NCBI GenBank assembly: GCA_003563375.1
Contig: PWSB01000084.1
Location: 1 to 26,367 of the forward strand
Length of the DNA stretch: 26,367 bases
From: Actinomycetota bacterium
Lineage (GTDB): Bacteria; Actinomycetota; Humimicrobiia; Humimicrobiales; Humimicrobiaceae
Direction of reading: 5' to 3'
Shown piece after piece: positions 1 to 7,040 of this stretch. Position numbers and translations under genes: made by a program. Below the pieces are notes generated by a model, which did not search any database, was not told the origin of the DNA, and was given only the letters and a program-made list of their open reading frames with translations. How positions within the stretch are numbered: position 1 is the stretch's first letter; each line of letters starts with the position of its first letter.

Positions 1-5
1 GAAAA

Positions 6-752
6 ATGGCTTTCAAAGGCAAGATAGAATCGATATTAAGGAAATATCCCCCTTTTTTTAGGCTGGGGTCAAAAATTTACCATGCCCTGAATTTAGGCTT
101 CAAGTCACTAAGTCCAGGTGCCCCCGCTGCTATAGAGCGTGCTTTTGAGATAGCCAGAAATCTTAATGGCCATAATTCTATTGGTGACTATTATGAGTTT
201 GGCCTCTACAAGGGTTACACTTTCTACATTGCTTACCGAACCGCAGAGAGGTTGGGCCTTGGGCAGACACGTTTCTATGGCTTTGACTCTTTTCAGGGCC
301 TGCCCCAGGTAGAGGACGTAGACAAGACTGGGGGAAGGTTCTTTGAAGGCCAGTTTTCATGCAGCCGGCAGCAAGTAGAGAAAAACTTAAAAAAACATGG
401 AGTGGACTTTAATAAGGTGCAGCTTATTGAAGGATTCTATGAAGACGTATTAGACAGGAAACTTAAAAAAGAGCTTCCGGCAGGAAGAGCAGGGGTTGTT
501 CTTTTTGATTGTGACCTGTATTCCTCAACCAGGACCGCACTGGACTGGCTACAAGGCCTTATTACAGACAAGACCGTGATGGTATTTGATGACTGGTACT
601 CATTTACCGAAGGCCAGGAAATGGGCCAGCAGCGGGCATTGAAAGAGTTTGGGGAGAGAAATCCCAATCTTATTTTTGAGCCTGAAATGGAGTTTGAAAG
701 AAATGGCAAGATGTTTATCGTGCACCAGAAGGCCAGAAGCAATAACAGTTAA
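6..752 (+). CDS. TylF/MycF-type SAM-dependent O-methyltransferase
   Basis: This 248-residue protein resembles the macrocin O-methyltransferase (TylF/MycF) family, class I SAM-dependent enzymes that methylate sugar hydroxyls and need a divalent metal. Visible motifs are the SAM-binding loop YYEFGLYKGYT (about residues 62-72), the second glycine/acidic motif FYGFDSFQGLP (90-100), an acidic DCDLYSST stretch (168-175) and the metal-binding FDDWYS (194-199). In bacteria such genes often sit in surface-glycan or secondary-metabolite clusters. The substrate cannot be told from sequence. It is the only clear gene on the plus strand and lies at the left edge, so its neighbours are unknown. The ATG at position 6 has only five bases upstream in view, so a Shine-Dalgarno sequence cannot be checked and the true start could lie further left. 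Family assignment is fairly sure; the biological role is unknown. Confidence 0.85.
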   Translation: MAFKGKIESILRKYPPFFRLGSKIYHALNLGFKSLSPGAPAAIERAFEIARNLNGHNSIGDYYEFGLYKGYTFYIAYRTAERLGLGQTRFYGFDSFQGLPQVEDVDKTGGRFFEGQFSCSRQQVEKNLKKHGVDFNKVQLIEGFYEDVLDRKLKKELPAGRAGVVLFDCDLYSSTRTALDWLQGLITDKTVMVFDDWYSFTEGQEMGQQRALKEFGERNPNLIFEPEMEFERNGKMFIVHQKARSNNS

Positions 753-1034
753 CTTCTCTGTAACATTATTCCAGCGATTGGTAGCGGCCTTAAGATCTTC
801 CCCTAGACACGATTTTATAATGATATGTCAGAAGTTAAAAAAGCTTACCCTTGTATTTTTGGATTATTTCTATAAGCTCAAGGAATCATGTGTTGGTCCA
901 CTGGTTAACTTAGTAGTTTAAATAATAAAATGTAAATGATATCCAGGCGTGCATATGGGTTTAGAGCCGTAATCATCAATAATAATATCGCGTTCTTCTA
1001 ATACCGATATTTGCTCTTTTATTGTTTTTGGTGG

Positions 1035-1053
1035 TTTTAACAATTGGTTAAAA
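1035..1053. repeat. Small AT-rich inverted repeat
   Basis: TTTTAAC at 1035-1041 and GTTAAAA at 1047-1053 form a 7-bp stem with a 5-base loop. It is adjacent to A-runs on the plus strand. It could be part of a terminator region for the methyltransferase transcript, but it is AT-rich and weak. Confidence 0.3.
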
Positions 1054-1062
1054 AATAGTCTG

Positions 1063-1110
1063 AAAAAAAATGTCCCAGACTGGTCCGCATTGTTAAGAGG
1101 CGTTCTGGGA
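1063..1110 (-). terminator. Hairpin followed by T-tract (intrinsic terminator-like), minus strand
   Basis: Read on the minus strand, TCCCAGA (1104-1110) pairs with TCTGGGA (1073-1079) across a 24-base loop. Two bases later comes a run of eight T (1063-1070). This is intrinsic-terminator architecture with a long loop. It could end the tRNA-Leu transcript, which has no closer terminator, or end a short transcript from the promoter at 1124-1151. The overlapping possible coding fragment is an alternative reading. Confidence 0.4.
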
Positions 1111-1123
1111 TCTATTATTAATA

Positions 1124-1151
1124 ATTATACTAATGATATTATAGTTGTCAA
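1124..1151 (-). promoter_or_regulatory. Consensus-like promoter, minus strand
   Basis: On the minus strand, TTGACA (1146-1151) and TATAAT (1124-1129) both match the housekeeping sigma-factor consensus exactly, separated by 16 bases. Transcription would start near 1117 and run left. No gene with a start codon follows; only a hairpin and T-tract about 50 bases later. The AT-rich surroundings raise the chance of a fortuitous match. Confidence 0.4.
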
Positions 1152-1226
1152 AAAAATAATTGCTTTTTATATTAGAACAAGTATTTATACAATCTTATCT
1201 TTCTAGCTAGATTCCATTTAAAATGA

Positions 1227-1315
<89 letters not shown>

Positions 1316-1328
1316 TCAGCATCAATAT

Positions 1329-1357
1329 ATTTTAAGAATAATATGAAATCTTGTCAA
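1329..1357 (-). promoter_or_regulatory. Promoter of tRNA-Leu
   Basis: On the minus strand, TTGACA (1352-1357) and TAAAAT (1329-1334) are separated by exactly 17 bases. The predicted start, near 1322, is about seven bases upstream of the mature tRNA 5' end at 1315. The element begins only 14 bases after the stop codon of the preceding binding-protein gene, so the tRNA can be transcribed independently of that operon. Confidence 0.75.
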
Positions 1358-1371
1358 TCAGGCAAAGGATA

Positions 1372-3057
1372 TCAATCCTTTGGTTTAAGGGAAAAAGCTA
1401 AATGCTCCCAAAGGTTACCTTCTTTGATTAAAAGTTCAAGGTCCGGATGTTCCTCGATCTCTTCTAAAAGTGTAAGGTTCGCAGGCACACTTAATACATC
1501 GATGTCTCCTGCTTTTAAAGCACTTATCAGCCTGTTGATATCCGTATTAAAAACAAACTGGAGATACTGTATATCCGGTTTCTCCCCTCTATAATTTTCA
1601 TTTCTTTCAAGAAGAAGATGTTGACCCTTTACCCATCTGGAAAGTTTATATGGGCCATTTGAAACTATTAGATCCTCAAAAGGACTTATGCCAGAATCAG
1701 ATTTCTTATATTCTTCTGCGGGCAGCAGGCTAGCAAATAAATCCTTCCAGTTATCTTTTCTTCGGTTAAATATTACTCTGAATTCTTTTTCATTAATGAT
1801 TTCAATATCTTTGATGTCTTCATAGCTGGAATTCTCGCCAAGCAATGGCCCGGTATCTAAAAATGCTTTCCAGGTATAATAAACATCTTCACTGGTAATC
1901 TCAGAGCCATCTTCCCAATAGATATCATCTTGCAGCTTAACATCGACCATAGGGGTTATAGCCGCTGCCATGTTGGTCACCCTGGTGTAATCCTCTACTA
2001 ATACCTCGTCATATCCCCCCTTATTATTTTTAGCCCAAAGGCCTTCAAATAAGACTTCATTTATATACCTGTTAAACAAATAGTTTTCTGAAAAAGGATT
2101 TATGGCCAATGGTTCTTCTTCGTAACCAATTACAATAGCCCGGTCCTCTTGTATTGGAGAAGCTTTCCATTCTTTTAAGCCAGAGAGCAAAGAGCCATTT
2201 TCTGTGTTTATGGTAATATTTTCAATACCGCTATTGTGGGCGACAGTATAAAGCCTGCTGTATAAGGGAAGTATTACTGCATCATCAGCCAGTCTCTGCT
2301 GCATCTGGGTATAAAGTTCTACCTTTTCTTCTATATCATCTGTCTGCTTTATACCTTCTAAAATATTATCGATTCCCTCATTCCTATACCAATAGTAATT
2401 ATTACAGTTCCTGTTATCCGAAGTCTCCATTGGAGGTATCTTGCCCGACCCAAAATAAGACTCCAGTTCAGAACCATCATAATTATATAAAGACCAAATC
2501 CCTAACTCATAATCACCAGATCTGATTACAGAAGAATACCAGTCTTTAGAGGTATGGTCTTCTATCCATAAATAGATGCCTATTGCACCAAGTTCATCCC
2601 TTATAAGGTCTGCCACTTCTTTTCTGATATGGCTCCTTTCACTAAAACCTATTGTCACGTAAAGAGGATTGTCAGGGCCATAGCCTGCCCTTTTCAGATA
2701 ATCCTTGGCTAATTCCAGGTCATGCTCATATTTTTCCCATGCCGGATAATAGAATGGAGAATTTTCGTTAAAGAGCCCGTTTTGGATATTTCCATACTCC
2801 CCCAGGATCTCTTCAGTTATTTTCTCCCTGTCTATAGCATGAAATATAGCCTTACGGATATTGATGTCATTTAGAGGATTCTGTATCCTTTGCTGGGTTT
2901 TTAATCTGTAGAAGAAATCTTCACTGGTAATGTCGCCCAGGCTGTAAGGCTCATTTAGCTCTTCGGCTTCAACTTCTTTTAACCCCAGATCTTCATAACC
3001 GCAGGATATAGATAGTAATAATAATGCTGTGATAATTAATATTAATAATAATTTCAT
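1372..3057 (-). CDS. Circularly permuted family 5 solute-binding lipoprotein of ABC importer
   Basis: This 561-residue protein belongs to the SBP_bac_5 (OppA/DppA/NikA) family, which captures peptides or similar ligands outside the membrane and delivers them to an ABC importer. A hydrophobic signal segment (3-17) ends in Cys19, so it is probably a lipoprotein, although the lipobox SISC is imperfect. The unusual feature is domain order. Residues about 60-298 match the C-terminal half of ordinary family members, beginning with NPLNDINIRKAIFHAIDREKI and including ELAKDYLKRAGYGP and DDAVILPLYSRL. Residues about 305-561 match the N-terminal half, with INPFSENYLFNRYINEVLFE, DGSEITSEDV (383-392), NGPYKL (467-472), ERNENYRGEKP (484-494) and ALKAGDID (513-520). 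The protein stops at the hinge motif LWEHLAFSLKPKD, where the C-terminal half would normally begin. It is last in the importer operon, 34 bases after the second ATPase gene. The ATG lacks a clear Shine-Dalgarno sequence and is directly preceded by an in-frame TAA. Confidence 0.88.
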   Translation of the reverse strand: MKLLLILIITALLLLSISCGYEDLGLKEVEAEELNEPYSLGDITSEDFFYRLKTQQRIQNPLNDINIRKAIFHAIDREKITEEILGEYGNIQNGLFNENSPFYYPAWEKYEHDLELAKDYLKRAGYGPDNPLYVTIGFSERSHIRKEVADLIRDELGAIGIYLWIEDHTSKDWYSSVIRSGDYELGIWSLYNYDGSELESYFGSGKIPPMETSDNRNCNNYYWYRNEGIDNILEGIKQTDDIEEKVELYTQMQQRLADDAVILPLYSRLYTVAHNSGIENITINTENGSLLSGLKEWKASPIQEDRAIVIGYEEEPLAINPFSENYLFNRYINEVLFEGLWAKNNKGGYDEVLVEDYTRVTNMAAAITPMVDVKLQDDIYWEDGSEITSEDVYYTWKAFLDTGPLLGENSSYEDIKDIEIINEKEFRVIFNRRKDNWKDLFASLLPAEEYKKSDSGISPFEDLIVSNGPYKLSRWVKGQHLLLERNENYRGEKPDIQYLQFVFNTDINRLISALKAGDIDVLSVPANLTLLEEIEEHPDLELLIKEGNLWEHLAFSLKPKD

Positions 3058-3091
3058 TTAAACTTAGAACGAATCGCAAATCAAACAAGGT

Positions 3092-4099
3092 TTAGCTTAA
3101 AGGTTTGCCTGCAAAAAAGCAAGCCGCCATGTGGCTTTTTCCATTGTCTGAATGATTTGTTAATTCAGGCCTTTCATCCTTGCAGATATCTTGAGCTAAT
3201 GGGCACCTCGGGTGAAAACTGCAACCGCTCGGAGGGTCAATCGGGCTGGGAATATCACCGGATAATATAATTCTATTCCGTTTTTTTTCAATTCTTGGGT
3301 CAGGGATCGGTACCGCTGACATCAATCCCATTGTATATGGATGCATGGGTTTTTTATACAAGTCCTCGCTATCTGCTATCTCTACCATCCTGCCTAGGTA
3401 CATAACCCCTATCTGGCTGCTGACATGCCTTACCGCGGAAAGGTCATGAGCTATGAATAAAAAACTCAAGTTCAATTCCTTTTGGAGGCCGGTCATAAGA
3501 TTTAGGATCTGAGCCTGGACGGAAACATCAAGGGCTGAAACCGGTTCGTCGCATATTATTAGTTTTGGGTTTAGGGCAAGGGCCCTGGCAATCCCTATCC
3601 TCTGCCGTTGCCCTGAACTGAACTGGTGGGGATACCTGTTTATATGTTCAGGATTTAACTCCACTAGCGAAAGCAATTCTTTGACCCTTGCTCTTCTATA
3701 TGTTTTATCCCCTACCCTGTGTATATCCAAAGGCTCGCTAATTATATCACCGGCTGTCATTCTCGGAGAAAGTGATGCATAGGGGTCCTGGAATATTATC
3801 TGCATCTCTCTCCTTACTGCAAACATTTGTTTCCTTGAAAGCGAAAATATATCTGAACCATTATATATTACTTTCCCTCCGCTTGGATTTATCAATCTCA
3901 GAATAGTCCTGGCTGCTGTAGATTTACCGCACCCGCTCTCCCCGACCAACCCAAATGTCTTCCCTTTTCTAATACCGAAAGTGATACCGTCCACAGCCTT
4001 GATAAAACCTTTTGAAGCATTCATTAACAAGCCTCTTCTGATTTTAAAATATTTCTTTAAATTCTCTACCTTTAGCAAATATTTCATCTCATTATCCAT
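3092..4099 (-). CDS. Oligopeptide/dipeptide ABC importer ATPase, OppF/DppF type
   Basis: This is the second of two ATPase subunits that power the peptide-type importer on the cytoplasmic face. It has Walker A GESGCGKST (53-61), Q-loop FQDP (103-106), a signature motif in the variant form SSGQRQR (161-167), Walker B IICDEP (181-186), D-loop SALD (188-191) and an H-loop histidine in LFIAHDLS. The C-terminal tail is the oligopeptide-transporter extension, starting HPYTMGLMSAVPIPDP and carrying the cysteine motif GCSFHPRCPLAQDIC and a later Cys. At 335 residues the length is normal. The start overlaps the preceding ATPase gene by eight bases, with GGAGG only three bases before the ATG. The methionine at residue 5 is a possible alternative start. 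The substrate class (peptide, nickel, sugar) is not fixed by sequence. Confidence 0.93.
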   Translation of the reverse strand: MDNEMKYLLKVENLKKYFKIRRGLLMNASKGFIKAVDGITFGIRKGKTFGLVGESGCGKSTAARTILRLINPSGGKVIYNGSDIFSLSRKQMFAVRREMQIIFQDPYASLSPRMTAGDIISEPLDIHRVGDKTYRRARVKELLSLVELNPEHINRYPHQFSSGQRQRIGIARALALNPKLIICDEPVSALDVSVQAQILNLMTGLQKELNLSFLFIAHDLSAVRHVSSQIGVMYLGRMVEIADSEDLYKKPMHPYTMGLMSAVPIPDPRIEKKRNRIILSGDIPSPIDPPSGCSFHPRCPLAQDICKDERPELTNHSDNGKSHMAACFFAGKPLS

Positions 4100-5090
4100 C
4101 TGCCTCCTCTTTTAGAAATTCTGCATGGCGGTGACAGGCCACATGATGGCCGGGTTTTACCTCTTTAAAGCGTGGATAGCTCCTGGCACAGCCCTCCATC
4201 CTGTATTTGCATCTAGGATAAAATATGCACCCGGGAGGCAGATCGATAAGGCTGGGTGGTGAACCGTCTATGGTAGTTAGCCGGTCCTTCTTTTTGGAGT
4301 CCAGCCTGGCAATAGAGCCCATCAGGCCATTGGTGTAAGGATGAAGAGGCTCATAAAATATTTTATCTATATCAGAAAATTCAACCGGTTTTCCTCCATA
4401 CATCACCATCACTTTGTCAGCATATTTAGCCACTACTCCAAGATCATGGGTTATCAGGATAATAGAGGAACCGGTCTTATTCATGACATCTACCATCAAT
4501 TCAAGTATCTGGGCCTGTATTGTAACATCTAGAGCAGTGGTGGGTTCATCGGCAATCAGTATAGAGGGGCTGTTTGCTAAGGCCATTGCTATCATCACCC
4601 TCTGCCTCATTCCCCCACTGAACTGATGAGGATAGCTGTTAAGCCTTCTTTGGGGTTCTGGAATACCTACCATATCCAGCAGCCGCATAGCTTTCTTCCT
4701 GGCAGACCTCTTATCGATCTTTTGGTGGATCATTATCGATTCCATTATTTGATTCCCAACAGTATAGACAGGGTTAAGGGAGGCAGCAGGATCCTGGAAT
4801 ACCATGGAAATCCTGTTACCCCTGTATTTTTGTATCTGTTTCTGGCCTAAACCGGCAATATCTACGCCATCAAACATGATCCGGCCTCCCACTATCCTGC
4901 CAAAAGGCTGGGGTATAAGATTTAAGATAGACAGGGCTGTCACACTTTTCCCTGAACCGGTCTCTCCTACGATACCTAGCACCTCTTTTTTATTCAAAAT
5001 AAAGCTTACACCATCCACTGCTTTTACCACTCCGTCTGGGGTAAAAAAATGGGTCTTTAAGTCTCTTACTTCTAATAATTTTTCGTTCAT
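4092..5090 (-). CDS. Oligopeptide/dipeptide ABC importer ATPase, OppD/DppD type
   Basis: This is the first ATPase subunit of the importer, expected to form a heterodimer with the OppF-type protein encoded next. It has Walker A GETGSGKS (42-49), Q-loop FQDP (98-101), signature FSGGMRQR (157-164), Walker B ILIADEP (177-183), D-loop TALD (185-188) and an H-loop in ILITHDLGVV. The C-terminal extension contains HPYTNGLMGSIARLD and the cysteine motif PGCIFYPRCKYRMEGC typical of this subfamily. Length is 332 residues, usual for OppD/DppD. The gene begins one base after the stop of the upstream permease gene, and its own end overlaps the next gene by eight bases, so translation of the three is probably coupled. 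Confidence 0.93.
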   Translation of the reverse strand: MNEKLLEVRDLKTHFFTPDGVVKAVDGVSFILNKKEVLGIVGETGSGKSVTALSILNLIPQPFGRIVGGRIMFDGVDIAGLGQKQIQKYRGNRISMVFQDPAASLNPVYTVGNQIMESIMIHQKIDKRSARKKAMRLLDMVGIPEPQRRLNSYPHQFSGGMRQRVMIAMALANSPSILIADEPTTALDVTIQAQILELMVDVMNKTGSSIILITHDLGVVAKYADKVMVMYGGKPVEFSDIDKIFYEPLHPYTNGLMGSIARLDSKKKDRLTTIDGSPPSLIDLPPGCIFYPRCKYRMEGCARSYPRFKEVKPGHHVACHRHAEFLKEEADG

Positions 5091-5091
5091 A

Positions 5092-5994
5092 TCATTTCAT
5101 GCGGGGATCAAAAGCATCCCTTAAACCATCTCCAAAAAGTACAAATCCCAAAACAGTAAAGACAATGGCCATCCCTGGAAAAAACATCATCCAGGGAGCG
5201 GTATTTATATATCTCATCGACTCCGAAAGCATCTGGCCCCAGGCGGGCGCAGGGGGCTGCACTCCCAGGCCTAAAAAACTTAAAGCTGCTTCCACTATTA
5301 TTGCAGTACCCACATTCATGGTCCCAAAGACTATTATGGGGGCAAAAGAGTTCGGGAATATATGCTTGATTATTATCCTGAAGTTACTGGCTCCAAGGGC
5401 CCTGGCAGCCTCGATATATTCCTTGTTCTTGATAGAAAGGATAGAGCTCCTGAAAAGGCGGGCAAAATGTGCCCACCCAAGTATCCCTATTGCTACAAAT
5501 ATATTCACGATGCCTGGTCCCAGCACAGCCATTATGGCTATAGCCCCCAATATATAGGGGAAAGCAAAAAATATATCAGCAATCCTCATTATCAAAGCAT
5601 CTGAAAAACCACCAAAATATCCAGCCACCGCTCCCATTCCCAGCCCTATTAAAAGGGAGATCCCCACTGCTACTATACCTACGAGCATAGATATCCTGCT
5701 TCCGTATATGACCCTGCTGTATATATCCCGGCCCAGGATATCCGTACCGAACCAATACTGGGACCCAGGCGGCTTCAGGGAATCTTCCTTTACACGTAAT
5801 GTAGGGTCATGTGTAGCAAGAAAAGGAGAAAACAAAGAAATAAAAATAAGGGCTGCTATTATGGAAAGTCCTATTATAGCCAATCTGTTTCTTGTAAGCC
5901 TTCGCCAGGCATCCTTGTACAGGCTTGACCTGGAATATTTATTTCCAGGCTCCCCGCTTATGGCATTTTGTAGCTTATATACTCGCTCATACAT
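5092..5994 (-). CDS. ABC importer permease, OppC/DppC type
   Basis: This inner-membrane subunit, together with the OppB/DppB-type protein, forms the translocation channel of the importer. The 300 residues start with a cytoplasmic N-terminus containing WRRLTRNRLAIIGLSIIAAL, the usual entry into the first membrane helix of DppC-type proteins. An external loop with FGTDILGRDIYSRVIYGSR follows, then further hydrophobic segments, and the cytoplasmic coupling (EAA) loop EYIEAARALGASNFRIIIKH near residue 200. The tail LFGDGLRDAFDPRMK is the characteristic C-terminus of this family. It lies 15 bases downstream of the first permease gene and one base upstream of the OppD-type ATPase gene, in the same operon. 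Assignment to the family is secure; the transported substrate is not. Confidence 0.94.
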   Translation of the reverse strand: MYERVYKLQNAISGEPGNKYSRSSLYKDAWRRLTRNRLAIIGLSIIAALIFISLFSPFLATHDPTLRVKEDSLKPPGSQYWFGTDILGRDIYSRVIYGSRISMLVGIVAVGISLLIGLGMGAVAGYFGGFSDALIMRIADIFFAFPYILGAIAIMAVLGPGIVNIFVAIGILGWAHFARLFRSSILSIKNKEYIEAARALGASNFRIIIKHIFPNSFAPIIVFGTMNVGTAIIVEAALSFLGLGVQPPAPAWGQMLSESMRYINTAPWMMFFPGMAIVFTVLGFVLFGDGLRDAFDPRMK

Positions 5995-6009
5995 CTTTAC
6001 CTTTATCTC

Positions 6010-6954
6010 CTAAACCCTTGATTCTCTCCTGTCAAACCTTATCCTTGGATCCAAATATGCATACACGATGTCTATTATCAGGTTGAGGATTAAAAATATC
6101 ATTACTAAAACCAGGGTACCTCCTATGACCACCGGGGTGTCCCTTTCCAGAATAGCATGATAGATAGCCCTGCCTACCCCAGGCCAATTAAACACAGTTT
6201 CGGTAAGGACCGCTCCTCCCATCAATGTCCCGAGATTAAGCCCTACAAGGGTGACTACCGGTATCATAGCATTTTTTAAGGCATGTTTTCCTATAACCAT
6301 GCCTGGAGACAGCCCTTTTGCAAACGCGGTGGTAATATAGTCATTGGACATCGTTTCAAGCATGCTGCTCCTTGTGATCCTGGCAACATAAGCAAGGGAT
6401 ACAGAGGCAAGGGTGAACGCAGGCATTATATAATATCTAAGGCTTCCATCCCCCATCCCCGAAATTGGAAGCCACCCCAGCCTCAGTCCAAAGATATTCT
6501 GGAATATCATTCCCAGCCAAAAAACGGGTACACATACCGCAAGGGTGGTAGATACTGTTACAAGTGTATCCCAGAAGCTATACCTTTTTACGGCAGCGAT
6601 TATCCCTGTGATTATGCCTACAAATATTTCTATGATTATGGCTGCAAGGGCAAGCCTAATCGAATTAGGGTAATAATCAGCAAGGATGCTGCTCACCGGG
6701 CGCCTGTACCTGTAAGATGTTCCCAGGTCTCCCCGTACCAGATTCCCCATATATCTTAAATACTGGATATGCAGCGGCCGGTCTATGCCCATCTTTGCCC
6801 TAAGGTTTGCAAGGGCCTGTTCGGTAGCCCCCTTTTGAAGTATCAGGCTGGCAGGGTCTTCGGGTATCATATATATAAGCATGAAAAGTATAAGGGTAAC
6901 ACCGATAATAACCGGGACCATCTGAAGGATACGTCTTAATATATAATACAGCAT
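6010..6954 (-). CDS. ABC importer permease, OppB/DppB type
   Basis: This is the first membrane subunit of the peptide-type importer, 314 residues. The N-terminus YYILRRILQMVPVIIGVTLILF is the standard first helix of DppB-type permeases. It is followed by the external segment with GIDRPLHIQYLRYMGNLVRGDLG and several further membrane segments. The coupling loop toward the ATPases is ITTAFAKGLSPGMVIGKHAL. The C-terminal region NWPGVGRAIYHAILERDTPVV and AYLDPRIRF are typical family signatures. It starts 86 bases after the gene for the normal binding protein, with a strong stem-loop in between, which suggests lower expression than the binding protein. It is followed closely by the OppC-type gene. 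Confidence 0.94.
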   Translation of the reverse strand: MLYYILRRILQMVPVIIGVTLILFMLIYMIPEDPASLILQKGATEQALANLRAKMGIDRPLHIQYLRYMGNLVRGDLGTSYRYRRPVSSILADYYPNSIRLALAAIIIEIFVGIITGIIAAVKRYSFWDTLVTVSTTLAVCVPVFWLGMIFQNIFGLRLGWLPISGMGDGSLRYYIMPAFTLASVSLAYVARITRSSMLETMSNDYITTAFAKGLSPGMVIGKHALKNAMIPVVTLVGLNLGTLMGGAVLTETVFNWPGVGRAIYHAILERDTPVVIGGTLVLVMIFLILNLIIDIVYAYLDPRIRFDRRESRV

Positions 6955-6982
6955 TCCTTTGCCATTTCCTTTATTATATATA

Positions 6983-7010
6983 CAGCCCGCATTATGGTTA
7001 ATGCAGGCTG
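6983..7010 (-). promoter_or_regulatory. Stem-loop between binding-protein and permease genes
   Basis: On the minus-strand RNA, a 12-base arm (6999-7010) pairs with a 12-base arm (6983-6994) around the loop ACCA. One pair is a U-G wobble, which would be a C-A mismatch on the other strand, so the structure favours the minus-strand transcript. No T-run follows. Such hairpins after binding-protein genes commonly stabilise the upstream mRNA or partially limit read-through, giving more binding protein than permease. Confidence 0.65.
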
Positions 7011-7040
7011 CAAATAAGTGTTACTTTTAAATGGCCGCCT

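Larger units (their letters stand above)
918..1124 (-). pseudogene. Possible decayed C-terminal coding fragment, unidentified
   Basis: On the minus strand, an open frame of about 68 codons runs from just after an in-frame TAA (1125-1127) to a TAA at 918-920, with no ATG or GTG start. The translation looks protein-like rather than random. It includes the string LLKPPKTIKEQISVLEERD followed by IIIDDYGS. The last motif recalls the metal-binding IDDYG of TylF-like methyltransferases, but the residues after it do not follow that family. I do not recognise it. It could be the 3' remnant of a gene lost by deletion, or chance in AT-rich DNA. It overlaps the hairpin and T-tract described separately, whose T-run would encode phenylalanines here. 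Confidence 0.25.
753..1226. other. AT-rich intergenic stretch without an assignable gene
   Basis: About 470 bases separate the methyltransferase stop from the tRNA-Leu 3' end. The stretch is visibly more AT-rich than its neighbours and holds no gene I can assign. It does contain, on the minus strand, a consensus-like promoter (1124-1151), a hairpin followed by a T-tract (1063-1110), a second small hairpin (1035-1053), and an open frame without a start codon that could be a decayed gene end (918-1124). No transposase, integrase or terminal inverted repeats were seen. The plus-strand open frame at 649-921 overlaps the methyltransferase and has no family character. Confidence 0.6.

Noticed and set aside
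1372..3057. Reading the permuted gene as a truncated or fused pseudogene of two different binding proteins
   Set aside because: The frame is intact, it has a signal peptide and together the halves make exactly one binding protein; fusion of parts of two paralogues remains possible as its origin, but not obvious decay.
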